Shown: positions 46,701 to 59,100, counted from the stretch's first letter. The stretch: 64,000 nt of DNA from Anaspis maculata (GCA_949128115.1 OX421961.1:129707050-129771049), one strand, 5' to 3'. Notes: generated from the sequence alone by a model not told the origin. Program-made: numbers and translations.

Positions 46701-47040
46701 ATTACCCTCGTTTATTTTTGTCGAATTATCGGGTATAATACCACAAAAGTGCAATGAAAATTACCGACAATTCTGAAAAATTCGTGTTTGCCTGAAAACT
46801 GCACGCATAGCACGTGAAATACGAAAGATGGTGCCGACCCCATGCGATGTTGGTGGTCGTTTAAAATCCTTACCCTGTGTTGGAACACACAGGGGTTCGG
46901 CTGAATTCCTGGTATAGTGGAGGAAAGCACCGGCGTCGGTGTTATGAGAAAATAGGCCAACGTTGAACAAAACGAAAAAAAACTCGTCTCTATTCAGTTT
47001 TAATAAAAGAGTAACTTGAGAACATTCCAGTGACATTAAC
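46701..47040. other. Gene-less stretch next to pol fragment
   Basis: Open minus frames at 46712-46960 and 46761-47042 have no domain I recognise. They may be more of the same retroelement. Confidence 0.3.
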
Positions 47041-47290
47041 AATAATTACCGTTACGCAGAAAAGTTTATCCAGCACCAACGCAACTGCTCAAGCTCAAAT
47101 GCTAGTGCGAAAAGGTTTGTTTGTAATTGAATATTCCAAATTGGAAATGTCATTCGCTGATTCACGTTTTTACAGGAAAATATGTCCACTCAAACTAGAA
47201 CCACTGTAAAAATAGGTTAGGGGAAGCTCATTTGTCTGTGGAGCTGTGGAGACTGACCCATTGTTCCAAAAAAGGACTGTTGTTCAAAAA
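47041..47290. repeat. Segmental duplication block in receptor 3' flank, copy 1
   Basis: The sequence gttacgcagaaaagtt, gtgcgaaaaggtttgtttgtaa (trimmed), gaatattccaaattgg and ggggaagctcatt is found again, in the same order and with spacer differences, at about 50635-51190 in the 3' flank of the next receptor gene. It marks duplication of gene plus flank. Confidence 0.75.
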
Positions 47291-47526
47291 AAAGTGTTGT
47301 TGATGTGATTATATATCTCAGTTCATCAAGTTTTATATTTAATTGAAGTTCATCTTTCATCATTTCCGACGAATAGAATGCATTTCTGCTTGAATACCGT
47401 TGTGCATTTTATTGTTCACAAAATAATAACCCACAAAGTTTTACAATTTTCGTTCAATACCTACTCTATTTAAACGACAGCTATACCTGATAATAATTTT
47501 CTGGAATATTTGATTCAGAAACACAT

Positions 47527-48752
47527 TCAGGGCGGACTGCCATTTTGTATTAAAATTACCATGTATGTGAAAAAAGCCGCAACCATCTGAAAAATAAATA
47601 AATATCTACCCTTACTGCTTGATATTACAGCTCATCATTTCACTTGCCTGCCAAGCTGAGCTCAAGTTAACATCAATCATTCCACCAGCGTTTACTTTAA
47701 CTTCACTGTGTAATATTTGCAAATATAACGATTTAACCTTGAAAAAGTGTCAACTAGAAAGATTATACACAGGTAGGTATTTGAATTAGCTTCTTATTTA
47801 CCTGCCTTATTCGTGTATTCGATTTTTTACCGTAACCCAAAACCATGCGTAGCAATTCGGATTTAAAACTGTTCGCTGAATCTTCCAGAGATTGTCCTAT
47901 CACTATGACCATGCCAATGAAATAACAGTAACTTGTTGTATCTGCACATGCAATTTCAATTTGAAGTATATCTGCATTCGTTTCCGAAACAACCGTTAGT
48001 ATTCTGTAGGTTTGTATTGTTGCCCAACTGAATATTCTGCCGTAAAAGAGTAAAATTGACACTGACAGTGTTTTTGAATAGTCCTGTACAATTTTGCTCA
48101 AGCTCAAATGCAATTTCGAAAGAACTTTGATGTTACAGTTTTTTTTAGAAAGTGATTGTTGAAGTTCTTGGAACATCACTTTCACTGTGAGAAAGATGAA
48201 AATAAATTGAAGATTTACAAACATGAACATTACTTGAAACATGATGCCAAACGCTGATTCAGCCATCATCCTGACAAACCCCAGGCTGGCGTAGATCGAA
48301 ATAAAGTAACGTGAAAAAACGACGGACCAACATAGAATTATGGTCAAAATCAATATGGATACGAGTGTTCTTGAACGTTTATAATCTGGATTTATGCAGT
48401 GCCTATTGAAAATTGCATCTGTCTCGATCAGAGCTTGAAAAGTGTCATATATTGTTCTTGAATAAATTTTGCTCCACGCAAAAATCATGAAGTAACAGAG
48501 AAAACTCAATATCCAGTACGACATTGTGTATATATTATGAAACAGCGGTAAAGTTTGATACTCAGTGAAACTTCCAATCAGATAATAGCTAATTCGCAAT
48601 AAGATTCCTAAATGATATATGTTGGCCAGCAGAGTTGGTTTCTTTGGTTGACGCTTTTGTTTCACGTCTTCCATTGTAAAATTGATCAGGCCAATGTTAT
48701 TCAAGTAGAAGAGATTTAATTTTAAAACTTGCTCGATGCGTTGATCGCACAT
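47527..48752 (-). CDS. Gustatory-receptor-like 7TM protein, three exons
   Basis: Exon 1 is 48752-47802 (317 codons, from MCDQRIEQVLK), exon 2 is 47737-47648 (30 codons) and exon 3 is 47586-47527 (19 codons plus stop); all introns are phase 0. The predicted 366-residue protein has about seven hydrophobic stretches. Two family marks are visible: AGG in exon 2 ahead of the last membrane segment, and FTYMVILIQ in exon 3, matching the TYhhhhhQ signature of insect gustatory receptors (ligand-gated cation channels of taste neurons). Intron 2 starts with GC (CAG/GCAAGT) where its two paralogues have GT. The ligand is not predictable. It lies between an upstream paralogue (51380-52632) and the relic at 43092, in the same orientation. 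Confidence 0.85.
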
Positions 48753-49435
48753 TTTGCGGCACTGAACAACTACGTCCTATATCTTCTTAATAAATGCAGC
48801 TTAGAACTTGTTTTCAGTCCACTTCTATTGTCATTAAGTTAATTGTGCACTATTGCATGTGCATGTTAGAGATCAACAAATAGTTCTCTTGTTTTCTTCG
48901 TCATTTACTAATAGCCGAGCGTTCATTAGAACAAAATGGTTTCAAAACTAACTAGTTGACATTTACCGTTAACTGCGGAGAACAATAATTGACATGGTCG
49001 ATCATACAGGTCACTGCATTTTCGAAATATCGCATTTGGTCCGAGGTACAATCGGTCCAAGGTAGGGTGTCCCTTATATTGTCAAAATTTCGATTTTTTT
49101 CCCAAGTCACTCCGAAGTTTTTTCATTCGTTTCCATTTCCAAAAAAGAGTTTTAATGCAAAATTTCAACTTCACCAGTTGATTTTTCACCCTGCCACAAG
49201 GGATTTCAAATTTTGCTTAAAATCAGGTAATGTGATCAACAATTTTTTTTTATAACAAGGTAATTATACTGAATAATTGTTATATTTTTTTTTAAATAAG
49301 GTAGATAGAGTTTGTACTGATATAAAAGAATGAGATAATGGAAAAAAATATTATCGTAAAACTCAAAAAAAATATTACAAGTATAACGCATTAAACTTAT
49401 AATGTGCTTTTTCATAGAGCTTTTCTAGTACAGTG
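48753..49435. other. 5' flank of receptor gene
   Basis: The first 200 bp resemble the 5' flanks of the paralogues (tacgtc, cttagaactt/attagaactca, gcatgt words) and presumably hold the promoter. Nothing else recognised to 49435. Confidence 0.4.
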
Positions 49436-49439
49436 AATT

Positions 49440-50235
49440 TCTCGACGAGAGATCTGAGATACTAATAGGTTTTGAGAGTTCAAGGATATGTGCAGGATTG
49501 AATAACATTAACAGATCGCCATGAATTGCACTGCAGAGGTTTGAGTTATTCAAGGAGGAGAATATTTCGACAGGATTCGTACTCCATATTTTGAACGAGA
49601 ACTGTCACCTCCTACCCTCAAATAACTTGAAACTCTGCGATGTAATTCATGACGATTTTGTTTATGTTATAGGGAATTCAATTCTGCCCAGATCCTCGAA
49701 CTTTTGAAGGTAAGTCACAGTTTTTTTCGATAGTTTGAGCTATTTTCATTTAAAGGTGCATGCAGTGTTCTGGTCATTGGTGGACGCCGCGCCAGGCCAG
49801 CTCAGGTTCAAATAAATTTTTTATCTCGAAAAACAAAATTATTATACATTGAGCGGATGATTTTCGTATAACAGTAGCCTCTAACAGTGAAAAAAAAACA
49901 ATTTGTCAAAATTGTCAAAAGAAAGCAAATTTCTTCAAGTTGACCAGTTGAAACTTTTTCATCTAAATTTACACATCTGATTCGAGTTCAGGAGATTGAG
50001 TTTAGTCGGAAAAGATATCAAACTTGTCGTGATCGGTTCTATATGGCTAGGAAAACAAAGAGAACCACCTAGCCGAGCTTATCTCCTCCCCCACGACACC
50101 CCTCCAACAATGATCGACATTTTTTATGTCGAAAAGGTATCAACGGGATATGATGGATCCAATTACGACGTAATTGCATCCAATGGATTGACGGGTTACA
50201 TCTCTTCCATTTTATGTTGCAATTTTCTAAACCTT
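49440..50235 (+). mobile_element. One-arm relative of the foldback element at 32085-34262
   Basis: Shares aggtgcatgcagtgttctgg, tttagtcggaaaagatatca, caacaatgatcgacattttt and gcatccaatggattgacggg with the right arm of the foldback element, in the same order. The opposite arm is absent beyond a short inverted part near 49500-49700. Confidence 0.8.
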
Positions 50236-50634
50236 GTGGTCTTGCTTGAAGCCCACAAAGATATAGGGTGTGTACGCAGGCCAGAACTAATAGTAATTGT
50301 CTTTGACTTGTGAAAGTGACGTGAGAATACACAGCCCACTTTGTCTGTGACTTGTTAAAGTGAAGTTTGAATGCATAGCCCACTCACATAAAACAAAAAA
50401 GTATGAAATGAAGACCAATACTCATTTATGAACACTCATGCTATCAAGCAACTTTTCAACGACATTCGAGACCTTGTGGCAGGGTGAAAACTCAACGTAT
50501 CGAGTCCAAATTTTGCAGTGATGCTTTAAAATTCAGAAGAATCAAAATAAAAGAAGTTCACGTGGTCCATGAAAATGTTCACTTTTAAGGGACACCCTAT
50601 CCAAGGTACAACACCTTCCCCTACAATAACTACT
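50236..50634. other. Gene-less stretch
   Basis: No gene recognised between the foldback relative and the duplicated receptor flank. Confidence 0.35.
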
Positions 50635-51190
50635 GTTAGGCAGAAAAGTTCATCTACCACCAACACAACTGATCAAGTTCGAATCAAGAATATCGAGCTT
50701 GTTACTTCACGACTTTTACTTGTGCGAAAAGGTTTGTTTGTAACTGAATATTCCAAATTGGTGATGTCAATCGCTGATCTACATATGTCCCCACAGAAAA
50801 ATATGTTCAATCGCATTTTGGATATTAGCGTGTTCTTGGAATCAAAATAGGTCTTTGGGACTTGGAATAAAAATCTAGGTGTGCTGTTCGAGTAACAGTT
50901 GTGTAGTAACATTTTTAAGCAAGTCGATGTTTTTCTATTTTATTAGGCCAAATTTAGAATGAACATAGCTGTTGCTTATTCAACGGAAATTTTAGATAGA
51001 TTGTAAACGTTATAATGGAGAGCTTGAACAATGGAAGTATTTTCATTCGGTGGGTATTTGTTTTTAGATAATAAATGTCGGATGGGAATATTAACTGAGT
51101 TTTATTAATAAAATCCTGATTTCGTAAGAATAAGGGGGTGTAGGGGAAGCTCATTCTTCTGTGAAGACAGACCATCATTCCAAAGAAAGA
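50635..51190. repeat. Segmental duplication block in receptor 3' flank, copy 2
   Basis: Carries the same blocks as 47041-47290 (tgttaggcagaaaagttcat, gcgaaaaggtttgtttgtaa, gaatattccaaattgg, ggggaagctcattc) interrupted by extra sequence at 50860-51120. Confidence 0.72.
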
Positions 51191-51379
51191 CTGTTAGCTT
51201 TCCCAGGCACCTTTAACATCTACTAAGACTACAAACACTAACTACTTCATGATTTTCTGCAAGGTTGATTCCTATCTACTTGGATAAAAATTGAGCAAAT
51301 TTTTCACGAAACAACCCAGGGGAAGCAGTTTCACATTTTTTCTTTCAGAAGGTAGGTAGGCTCTGAACTGCAGCTAGGC

Positions 51380-52632
51380 TCATTTTCTAAAATATTTTGC
51401 TAGAACCACTTTCAAAGCGGAACTATCGGTTTGTATCAAAATTATCAAGTATGTGCAAAAACCGGCAACCATCTGAAAAAAAAGTCACCTCTTTGATGGC
51501 CTGTGGACATTATCGCTGATGATCATTTTTTCACTCACCTGCCAAGCTAGGCCATAATTCACGTCAAACAGTCCACCAGCACTCACTTCAACTTCACTGT
51601 GTAATATTTGCAGATACAACGATTTACCCTTTAAAAAGTGCCAATTAGAAGGATTGTCATATTTGTAGCGTGTCGTTAATTTACCTCCTGTCGGGTGTTC
51701 CATTTTTTGCTGAGGTCCAAAGCCATGCGTAGCAATTGAGACTTGAAACTGTTCGCTGAATCTTCCAGAGACTGTCCGATCACTATGGTCATACCAATCC
51801 AATAACAGTAAACTGTCATTTCTACATAATAAATTTGAGCTCTGAATTTATGTGGAAGTACTTCTGAGACGTTCCCAAGTGTTTTATAGGCGTGTAGTGT
51901 GACTGCGCCAAATATTGCACCGTATAATATCAAAATCAACACCGATAATGTTTTTGAATAGTCCCGTACGATCTTGCTCAAGTTAAAATGTAATTTTGAA
52001 TAAACTCTGATGTTGCGGCTCTTTTTCAACGAAAGCGTTTGTTCAAGTTCACAGAACATGGCCTTTACTGTTAAGAAAATAAATATAAATTGAAGATCAA
52101 CGAATATTACGAACATTTCGAACAGGGTGTTTAGAACTGAACGAAAGATGTTCTCTAAAAAACCAGAGACTTCGGAAAAGACGATGAATAGCACTACGAA
52201 CTCGACTAAACAAAATCCAAATAAAGTTAAAGCCAATATCGATACGACCTTTCTCAAGTGTGAATAATTTGGATTTATGTCGTGCTTTTTAAACGCTGCG
52301 TCTGTTTCTATCAGAGCTTGAAACGTTTCGTATATTCTCATCTGGTAAGTTCTGCTCCATACAATAACCGAAAAGGTAAGGAACGAAGTTGCGACAATGT
52401 TGAAAATTGCGTTTAAAAATTGAACCAGCGATAAACTTGGAAATACAGCAGAAGCACCAATCAGAACGTAGATCCAAAGCAATAAGCAACATAAATGAAA
52501 CATTTTAGCAACAAGCCCTTGTTTTGGATGACGCTTTTGTTTCAAGTCTTCCATTGAGAAACTGATCAAGCCGAGGCTTCTCAAGTAAAAGCAGTTGAAT
52601 TTCAAAACTTGTTCGATTCGTTCGTCGTACAT
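51380..52632 (-). CDS. Gustatory-receptor-like 7TM protein, three exons
   Basis: Exon 1 is 52632-51685 (316 codons, from MYDERIEQVL), exon 2 is 51628-51539 (30 codons) and exon 3 is 51472-51380 (30 codons plus stop), joined at phase-0 GT-AG introns. The 376-residue product is a normal size for insect gustatory receptors. Hydrophobic segments lie near residues 42-60, 70-95, 130-153, 165-195, 238-260 and 272-292, with the seventh in the last exon, which carries CTYLIILIQ (TYhhhhhQ signature). DYSKTLSVLILILYG before membrane segment 5 is shared by all three genes. It is the most intact member of the cluster. It probably acts as a ligand-gated channel in sensory neurons; the ligand is unknown. 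Confidence 0.87.
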
Positions 52633-53035
52633 TGCGATATTGTTCAGCTACGTCTTCATATAAATGAGAATTAGAACTCATTTTCAGTTCAGTAATTTAT
52701 TCATTAACGTAATGGCTCATGATTGCACGTTGTTTTTTTCTGATTTGCTAGTAGTACCAGGGTGTGTTCTGAGCTCGCCGAAAGGAAAGTCCAGGACAAT
52801 TTGGAGAGACGTTTCAAGAGATCAAAGAAATATTTTTAAAGATGTAGGTTTTTAATTTTGGAATTATGGAGGGTCAAACGTTGTGAGGAAATGCCCCACC
52901 ATGATCCCTACGCTCTAGGATTCTTACCTGAGAGGGTTCAATGAGACCCGAACACTGTACACACATTCAGTTAATAAATGGTATTCGAGACGAGCTCAGC
53001 GTGGACGTAATTAAGGTCATAAACAATGTTAGAAG
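52633..53035. other. 5' flank of receptor gene
   Basis: The first ~110 bp resemble the 5' flank of the split gene (cagctacgtc, agaattagaactcatt, atggctcatgattgc). No core promoter can be pinned down. Nothing else recognised up to the retroelement at 53040. Confidence 0.4.
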
Positions 53036-53039
53036 TAAG

Positions 53040-54445
53040 AAAACTTGGAGTAAACTTCAAAATCGATACAGGTGCCACTTGTAACATCATGAATTACAGC
53101 CAGCTCAAAATCATTCAAACATATTTGAAAAACGTAAGTTCAACATAGGCAAACGATAAGTTAATTTCATACACCGGGAACAGACTTCCAATTGTAGGCA
53201 AGTGCAAAATTCCAACAAACCATAAGGGCAAAATCTACACTTTGAGCTAGTTTGTAATCAAAGGTGAACACAAAACCATCTTAGGCTTGAAGTCATGTGT
53301 AGAACTCAATTTAATTCAGTAAGTTCACGAAGCAAATGTCAAAGCCGATCATGATAGTGAAATACCTGAAGAAATCAAATCAATAATAAATGAGCGCGAC
53401 GACATTTTCAGAGGCATAGGCAAAATCAGCGAGCCATATCACATCGAAATCGATGAGTCAATCAAGCCCGTGATGCACCCCGTAGGAAAAATTCCAATCG
53501 CTTTGCAAGACAAATTCAGAAAAGCAATAATGAATTATCTTGAAAACGCGAAAATTATCGAAAAGGTTGATCACAGTACCGAATGGGTAAATCCATTTGT
53601 CATAGTGAAAAAACGCGACGACAGCCTTAGAATTTGCTTAGATCCCCAACAACTGAATAAAGCCATAGAGTATAAAGCCATAAAACGACAACATTTCAAA
53701 CTACCTGTGTACCTACAGTCGACGAAATAATAGCTAAAATAGGGAATAGGGACAGCAAAGTATTTTACCCTACTGGATGCAACCAACCAAGTAGGGTAAA
53801 TGCAGGTTTCCTGCATATTCCACTAGACAATGAAAGTGCGGACCTGTGTACCTTCGGCATCCCGTAAGGTAGGTACCGTTTTCTGAGAGTGCCTTATGGA
53901 ATAAAATCTGCAAGCGAGGTCTTTCAAAAAAAAGACTCACAGGAATTTTCAATGGCCCGGGTGTAAAATGCTACATTTATGACATTTTAATCTGGGGCAA
54001 AAAAGAAAGAGAACACGACGAAAGAATGGAAAAAGTCCTCAAATCAGCTCGTGAAAATAACGTAAAATTCAATAAGCGTTAATGTCATTTCAGAGAAAGC
54101 AAAGTCACATACTTGGGCCACAAATTTTCATCGTCGGGAGTCGTGGTTGATGGAGACAAAATCAAAGCATTTTTGAACATGCCTACTCCAGAATCTAAAA
54201 AAGACGTTCAAAGATTTCTAGGAATAATAACATACGTCAGCCGCTTTATACCCAACGTTTCAGAAAAAACTCAACCTCTGCGGGACGTAATCAAAAAAGA
54301 CATGGTTTTTCAGTGGAATAACGGACAAGAAACAGCCTTCAACACTCTAAAAAAGTGTATGAGTGATCGTACAAAATTACAGTTTTTTGACAACAATGAA
54401 CCCGTAACACTCTCAGTAGACGCGTCGCAGCATGATTCATTTTGA
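53040..54445 (+). pseudogene. Ty3/gypsy pol fragment: protease, RT and RNase H start
   Basis: Domains appear in pol order. An aspartic protease with DTGA is at about 53070; RT follows from about 53400 (with WVNPFVIVKK and LRICLDPQQLN); the RT-to-RNase H connection is at 54110-54330, and an RNase H start (LSVDAS) is near 54415. The frame is broken by several stops and shifts (for example near 53250, 53320, 53730, 53870 and 54080). In the RT active site the expected Y-x-D-D box reads Y-I-Y-D (53972-53983), so one catalytic Asp is lost. The fragment stops abruptly at about 54445. Integrase and LTRs are not present. Confidence 0.88.
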
Positions 54446-55110
54446 GGGAAAGACGACTTTTTTTGAACAATTTTTGCACAGACATCTCAAAACCGAACAG
54501 TATAATTTTCTATAACTTGTAATCTATATTTTTCAATTTCAACTCCAAAATGTTTTCCTCGAAAATCATCTGAAATAATTAATTCATAGACCAGAAAACA
54601 TCTTGATCAGCCATGAATGCATCATATTCTTTACTGTAAGCGAGAAACTTTTTTGCTAATGCAAACTTCCACAGTGAGGGGCAAAAATATGGAACAAATT
54701 CGCTAGAAAATTCTCATTTTTTTCTCCACAAATTCCTCGAACAGGTTGATTTTGTTTTCCAATTCTGCACATTTTGATGTAAAATTTTCATATTTGCCGT
54801 CATTTTTGTAAAAGCTGTGACGTCATCAGCAATTTTTTTAAATTGAACCTCCCTCTTTTTTTGCAGATTCGAATAGATTATGAAATTCTGATTTCAGCAA
54901 TATGCACATGTACAGTAATGTACACTTTTTGAACTAATAGTTTCTGAGATGATACACAAAGGTGGTAAATTCTAGTTTTTTATTGATGATGTTTTGACAA
55001 AATAAAGACATTTTAATCGTAGAAATGTTCATAAAATCTCTCGAAATATTTCACTCCAAGGTGAAACTTTTCCAGTCGCCCTTTAGATCACTATGCGCGA
55101 CCTGTCCTTA
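54446..55110. other. Gene-less stretch with dispersed repeat
   Basis: AT-rich. The part around 54600-54660 (agccatgaatgcatcat, agcgagaaactttttt) is related to about 37985-38045. No gene. Confidence 0.4.
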
Positions 55111-55129
55111 CTCTTTTGGACACCTGTTT

Positions 55130-55450
55130 TCCTGAAAGGTGGATTGGCAGACGAGGACCGATATAGTGGCCCACGAGATCTCCGGATCTCAACCCCTTCG
55201 ATTATTTTTTATGGGGATACTTCAAATCACAAGTCTACATCAACAGACCACAAAATTTGAAGTCTTGAAAGATCAAATTCGTGATAAATGTCCCTTGATC
55301 AGTGTAGAAGTTATCCAAATGTTATCCGATAATTTTTGGACAGACTTGCGTACTGCCAAGAGACTAACGGGTGGCAGTTTGAACATTTTATCCAATAAAA
55401 GGAGTTCCAAATCAATTTTCAAGAAAATAAAAAAATTATTTTTCAGAATG
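55130..55450 (+). pseudogene. Mariner-like transposase C-terminal fragment
   Basis: In the frame starting near 55138, after one in-frame stop, a segment reads WPTRSPDLNPFDYFLWGYFK (about 55172-55231), the typical third catalytic block and following region of mariner/Tc-type transposases in arthropods. Later parts (LKDQIRDKC and onward) are in another frame, so there is at least one shift. The N-terminal half is not present. Confidence 0.8.
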
Positions 55451-57020
55451 TGATGGAACGCATTTTCAGCGACTTTTTACAAACTTACTCTAATACTTCG
55501 ACGCGAGTAAAATATTTCTATATTATGACTGACTGAAGACGCGGCAGAAATTCGGGTTCTCGCGGGTCAAAAGGGGATTCTTGTGTCGTGCTTTGTCGAG
55601 GCTGGGTGTGTCCCGCGTCGTCCTGAAGGATTCTCTTTACAGGTGGGTGATTTTTGACTTATTTACTCAAAATTTAATTTCCATTTTTCTTTTTGGTTTG
55701 TTTGCATTCATTTTCAACTTTTAATACGCATGTAGGGCCGAAGTATGACTTAAAATCGCATCTCTTTGTAGTGGGCGTCAATTTTACTTGTTTCCGGGAA
55801 TTCAGAACAAAGAAGAGGTCCGAAAAGGGGTTTTCGCGGTTTTTGCAGCCTGGTTTGAAGCGAGGATGAAAGCACCCTACGCGTCTCATGTATTTTACTA
55901 ATTTTCTGGGATGCCCATCAACGGCCCTGTTGACGGTGGACGCGGTATTAGGTACCAGGTACCTACGTGTAATTGATGATGTCACATGGATGAAGGAACG
56001 CAAATTGGAGCTCGAGCGCGAAGAAACCGAGAGGCATCGTAAAATAATATCGCGGGCATGGGAATGTTTTTTGTTGCGGGCCCGATTGCTGGAATTTATT
56101 CTCTATTTTTACCAACTTTATATCGGCAGCACCGTGCATCTATTGCGTATTTATTTGAATTTCATTATTGAATTTACCTACGTTCTAATTTTTGATGTCA
56201 TTCTTGTTGTATCACGAATTTTGTAAAACTTATGAATTTCATGTCAATATTTTTTTGACCATTTCATTAATTTTGTGTGTAATTTGATTGTCATGTACTT
56301 ACTTGACTCTAATTTTTGTGTCCTATTTTTGTTTTGTGTCATGATTTGATTTTCGTAAATGTCATTGTCCGCCGTCTTTTATGACTCTCATATTTTTATA
56401 CCATGTTTTTGTTTTTATGCTCGCTGCTATGTTTGTCAGATATTCACTGTAGGCATTTTACAAGATCCTACTAACCACCCCCATTTTGTCTTGTTTTTGG
56501 GTTTTTATACCTTGTTGATGATTTTATCTGCATTGTTGATTTGTTGATTTATTATGCATTGTTTACTGATGTGTTTTTACATTTGTTCACTGATGTTTCT
56601 GTGATTTTGTTTTACTAATTGCACTTACACTGAATACCGGAATTAATCAGTGAGTTTTTGTTATTCATTTGTCACATATGTGAGAGTTTTCTTCTCAGGG
56701 CTTGACTCAGGAATTTCTTTGACTGGGTTCTTCCACTGAGTGCCCTTTTCCGAATCCGTCACTCCTCTTTTTCTTTGAATGACAGTATGACATATTTCGT
56801 TGTTGTGTTTTTAATTGTTTTTGTTCATTTTGTCTATTGTGTGTCATTTTGCAAGTCTGTCAGTCCTGTGTTAGGTTTTTTATGAAAAAATCTGAATAAC
56901 TTGAATTTTGATGATGATTTCAAAAAAAAAAATCATTTTGTTTGCTGTCAATTCGTGTTTTTGTTCAACTTTTCAATACAACCCTCATCCCTGAAGTTCC
57001 GTTCTCGTCGAGAATAGAGC
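55451..57020. other. Gene-less, T-rich stretch
   Basis: A plus frame at 55888-56226 begins with a charged stretch (ELEREETERHR) and ends in a hydrophobic one, but I recognise no domain and do not call it. From 56230 to 57000 the plus strand is strongly T-rich (tttttgt and tgtttt words), looking like low-complexity or 3'-UTR-like DNA. Confidence 0.35.
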
Positions 57021-57270
57021 CTGAGTGAAACGACAACGTAAGCAAATCGTAGGTAAGAGGTCCAAGGTAGAAGGGGGAGGGGGGGGTACGACAATCATAG
57101 CCAAGGGTCACAAAGAGGGGAACAGTTCAAGAAATAAATTTTTTCAAATCAAGAACTTGGCATTTAATGTGCCCAAAATTATCAGCCCAAAAAGTATGAT
57201 GTGCATATTGCTGAAATCAGAATTTCATAATCTATTCGAATCTGCAAAAAAAAAAAGGAATATTGTATAT

Positions 57271-57393
57271 ACCGTGTGATCCAAACCATTCCGAATTGGG
57301 GTAGGCTGTGACGTGGTCAAATTTCGGGATGTAACGCTGCTTTTCGCCAGGGCACAGCCTACCTCAATTCGGAATGGTTTGGATCACATGGTA
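57271..57393. mobile_element. Palindromic MITE with 40-bp arms
   Basis: Near-perfect inverted arms: accgtgtgatccaaaccatt and its continuation ccgaattggggtaggctgtg at the left, and the complement ending ggtttggatcacatggt at the right. The centre is about 45 bp. It has no coding content. Confidence 0.88.
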
Positions 57394-57394
57394 C

Positions 57395-59100
57395 AACCAG
57401 AAAGAAAATGAAGCCAAAGTATTGAAGAATCTTTCGAAAGAAAAAATTGATTCAGGACTTCCAGTTTCTTGGACACGATTTTCTGACACATCAACTCTTG
57501 AGAGCGCGTGCAACAGATATAAAACTATTCCCCGCTAATTTTGATATCGAAAATGTCCTATTTCAGACACTTTATTTGCTCATGTCTTTCAAACTTTCAA
57601 ATTAGTGTAATAAATAATCACCAGTTTCCAGTTTTTCTTTCACTTTCGTTTCCTTACTTTTTGCATAAATGACCATTTCATGTCAGGTGACATTTGGCAA
57701 GTATGTTTTGCTATCCCTCCATCAAAGTTTTAGAACAATAATTATACTAATTTTTTGCCAAGCGGGTTTTAAGAAGCTTCCAGAATAAAAACGTAACAAT
57801 AATGATACTTACTGTTATTATTGTGTGTGTCTTATTTGTGAAGTAAACCAATTTTCTGGGCGAGGCTTCCTATTAAACACACGCAAGGTGGGTAGATGGA
57901 CTGGTTCACTCCTCAGTCAAATGGTTTGCTGCACACAATATTTTGTGTCGCATTACCTTGAACGCACAGTTGTCTCAAGTGAATCCAGATTTTGTAGGTT
58001 TCAATCACTTCTAACAAAAAATACAAAGGAAGAAGAAAATCAGTAGAAGCATTTACAAGGACAGTTTTGGATTGTAGGTCTAGCCTGAGAAGTGTGATGT
58101 TTGGCTGATGACTAGCTAGAATTTCGTTTCAAAACCCTGCTCCAAAACCATCCGTGCAAATGCTCCTAATGTGTACCATTAAATCAATTACTTTATTTCA
58201 ATGAATTATTAATTATTTGTATACCTAAGAATTTATACTTTGTTTTGCTCAACATGTTTCCATTAGTTTTGCTTAACATGCTTCCAACTATTTTACCCAG
58301 CTTACAAATAAATTCAAGCTTTTATGAGCTCATTGGCAACCTTCAAACTTGATGACCACCCTGTGTACGATACCATTATATTGGCCTCAACTACACTTCG
58401 GTAACAATAATTTGCATGAAAAGGTTGTACGATTTCGTTAATCATTAAAATTAAATCAATCCAACAAGATTTTCATGATTTTCACACACATTCAAGCAGA
58501 CAACACACCAAATACATACTCACACTTTCAAAAAGGAAAAAATCCAATAATTGACATGACCCTACTGCCAGCAGTCGATCATTATGCACTTCCATGGGAT
58601 GTAAACTAAACGGTGCTAATAACGTTTTCAATTCAGTGAACCAAGATAAAATAATTTTGTCCAAACAAAGCTTTGCGTTTGCCAAACATTCTAGCCGACC
58701 ATGTTCTTATTGCCAAGGCAGAGTATCCTTGAAAGAACAATAATCAGCTCTGTTTTCTTGTTTTCCAGCTTGCCTCCATATAAACTCAACTCAAATAAAT
58801 CCTGTTTTTTTTTTCTGGGGTAACATGAATTAAACATTAAAATTTTATGCAGCCATTCATAGATAAGCTGTAAGGCTATGATTGGTGTCATTTGAAGCAA
58901 GCACTGATTACTCACACGCCACCAACCTTGTACTCAATGGATTGCTACATAAAATCCCAAAGTTTCGTTCACGTTACATCAGAAAAAGGAACAGGATTCA
59001 AGAACTGAAATTATAACTTCAGAGTTCTGCGTTGATGTTGTCTGTACAAACTACTCGATCTTGCACCAAAAATAACTAGAGATTCTGAATTTTGAATTTG
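57395..59100. other. Gene-less stretch
   Basis: 57395-57480 is a relative of the dispersed repeat at 38060-38150 (gtacaaccagaa, gccaaagtattg). Otherwise no gene, RNA or delimited repeat was recognised. Confidence 0.4.

Noticed and set aside
34523..52632. Odorant receptors (7tm_6)
   Set aside because: The phase-0 last exon with TYhhhhhQ and the size fit gustatory receptors better. I did not have a profile search to settle it.
55888..56226. Small membrane protein gene
   Set aside because: A charged start and hydrophobic end are visible, but the hydrophobic part lies in T-rich low-complexity DNA and I recognise no relatives.
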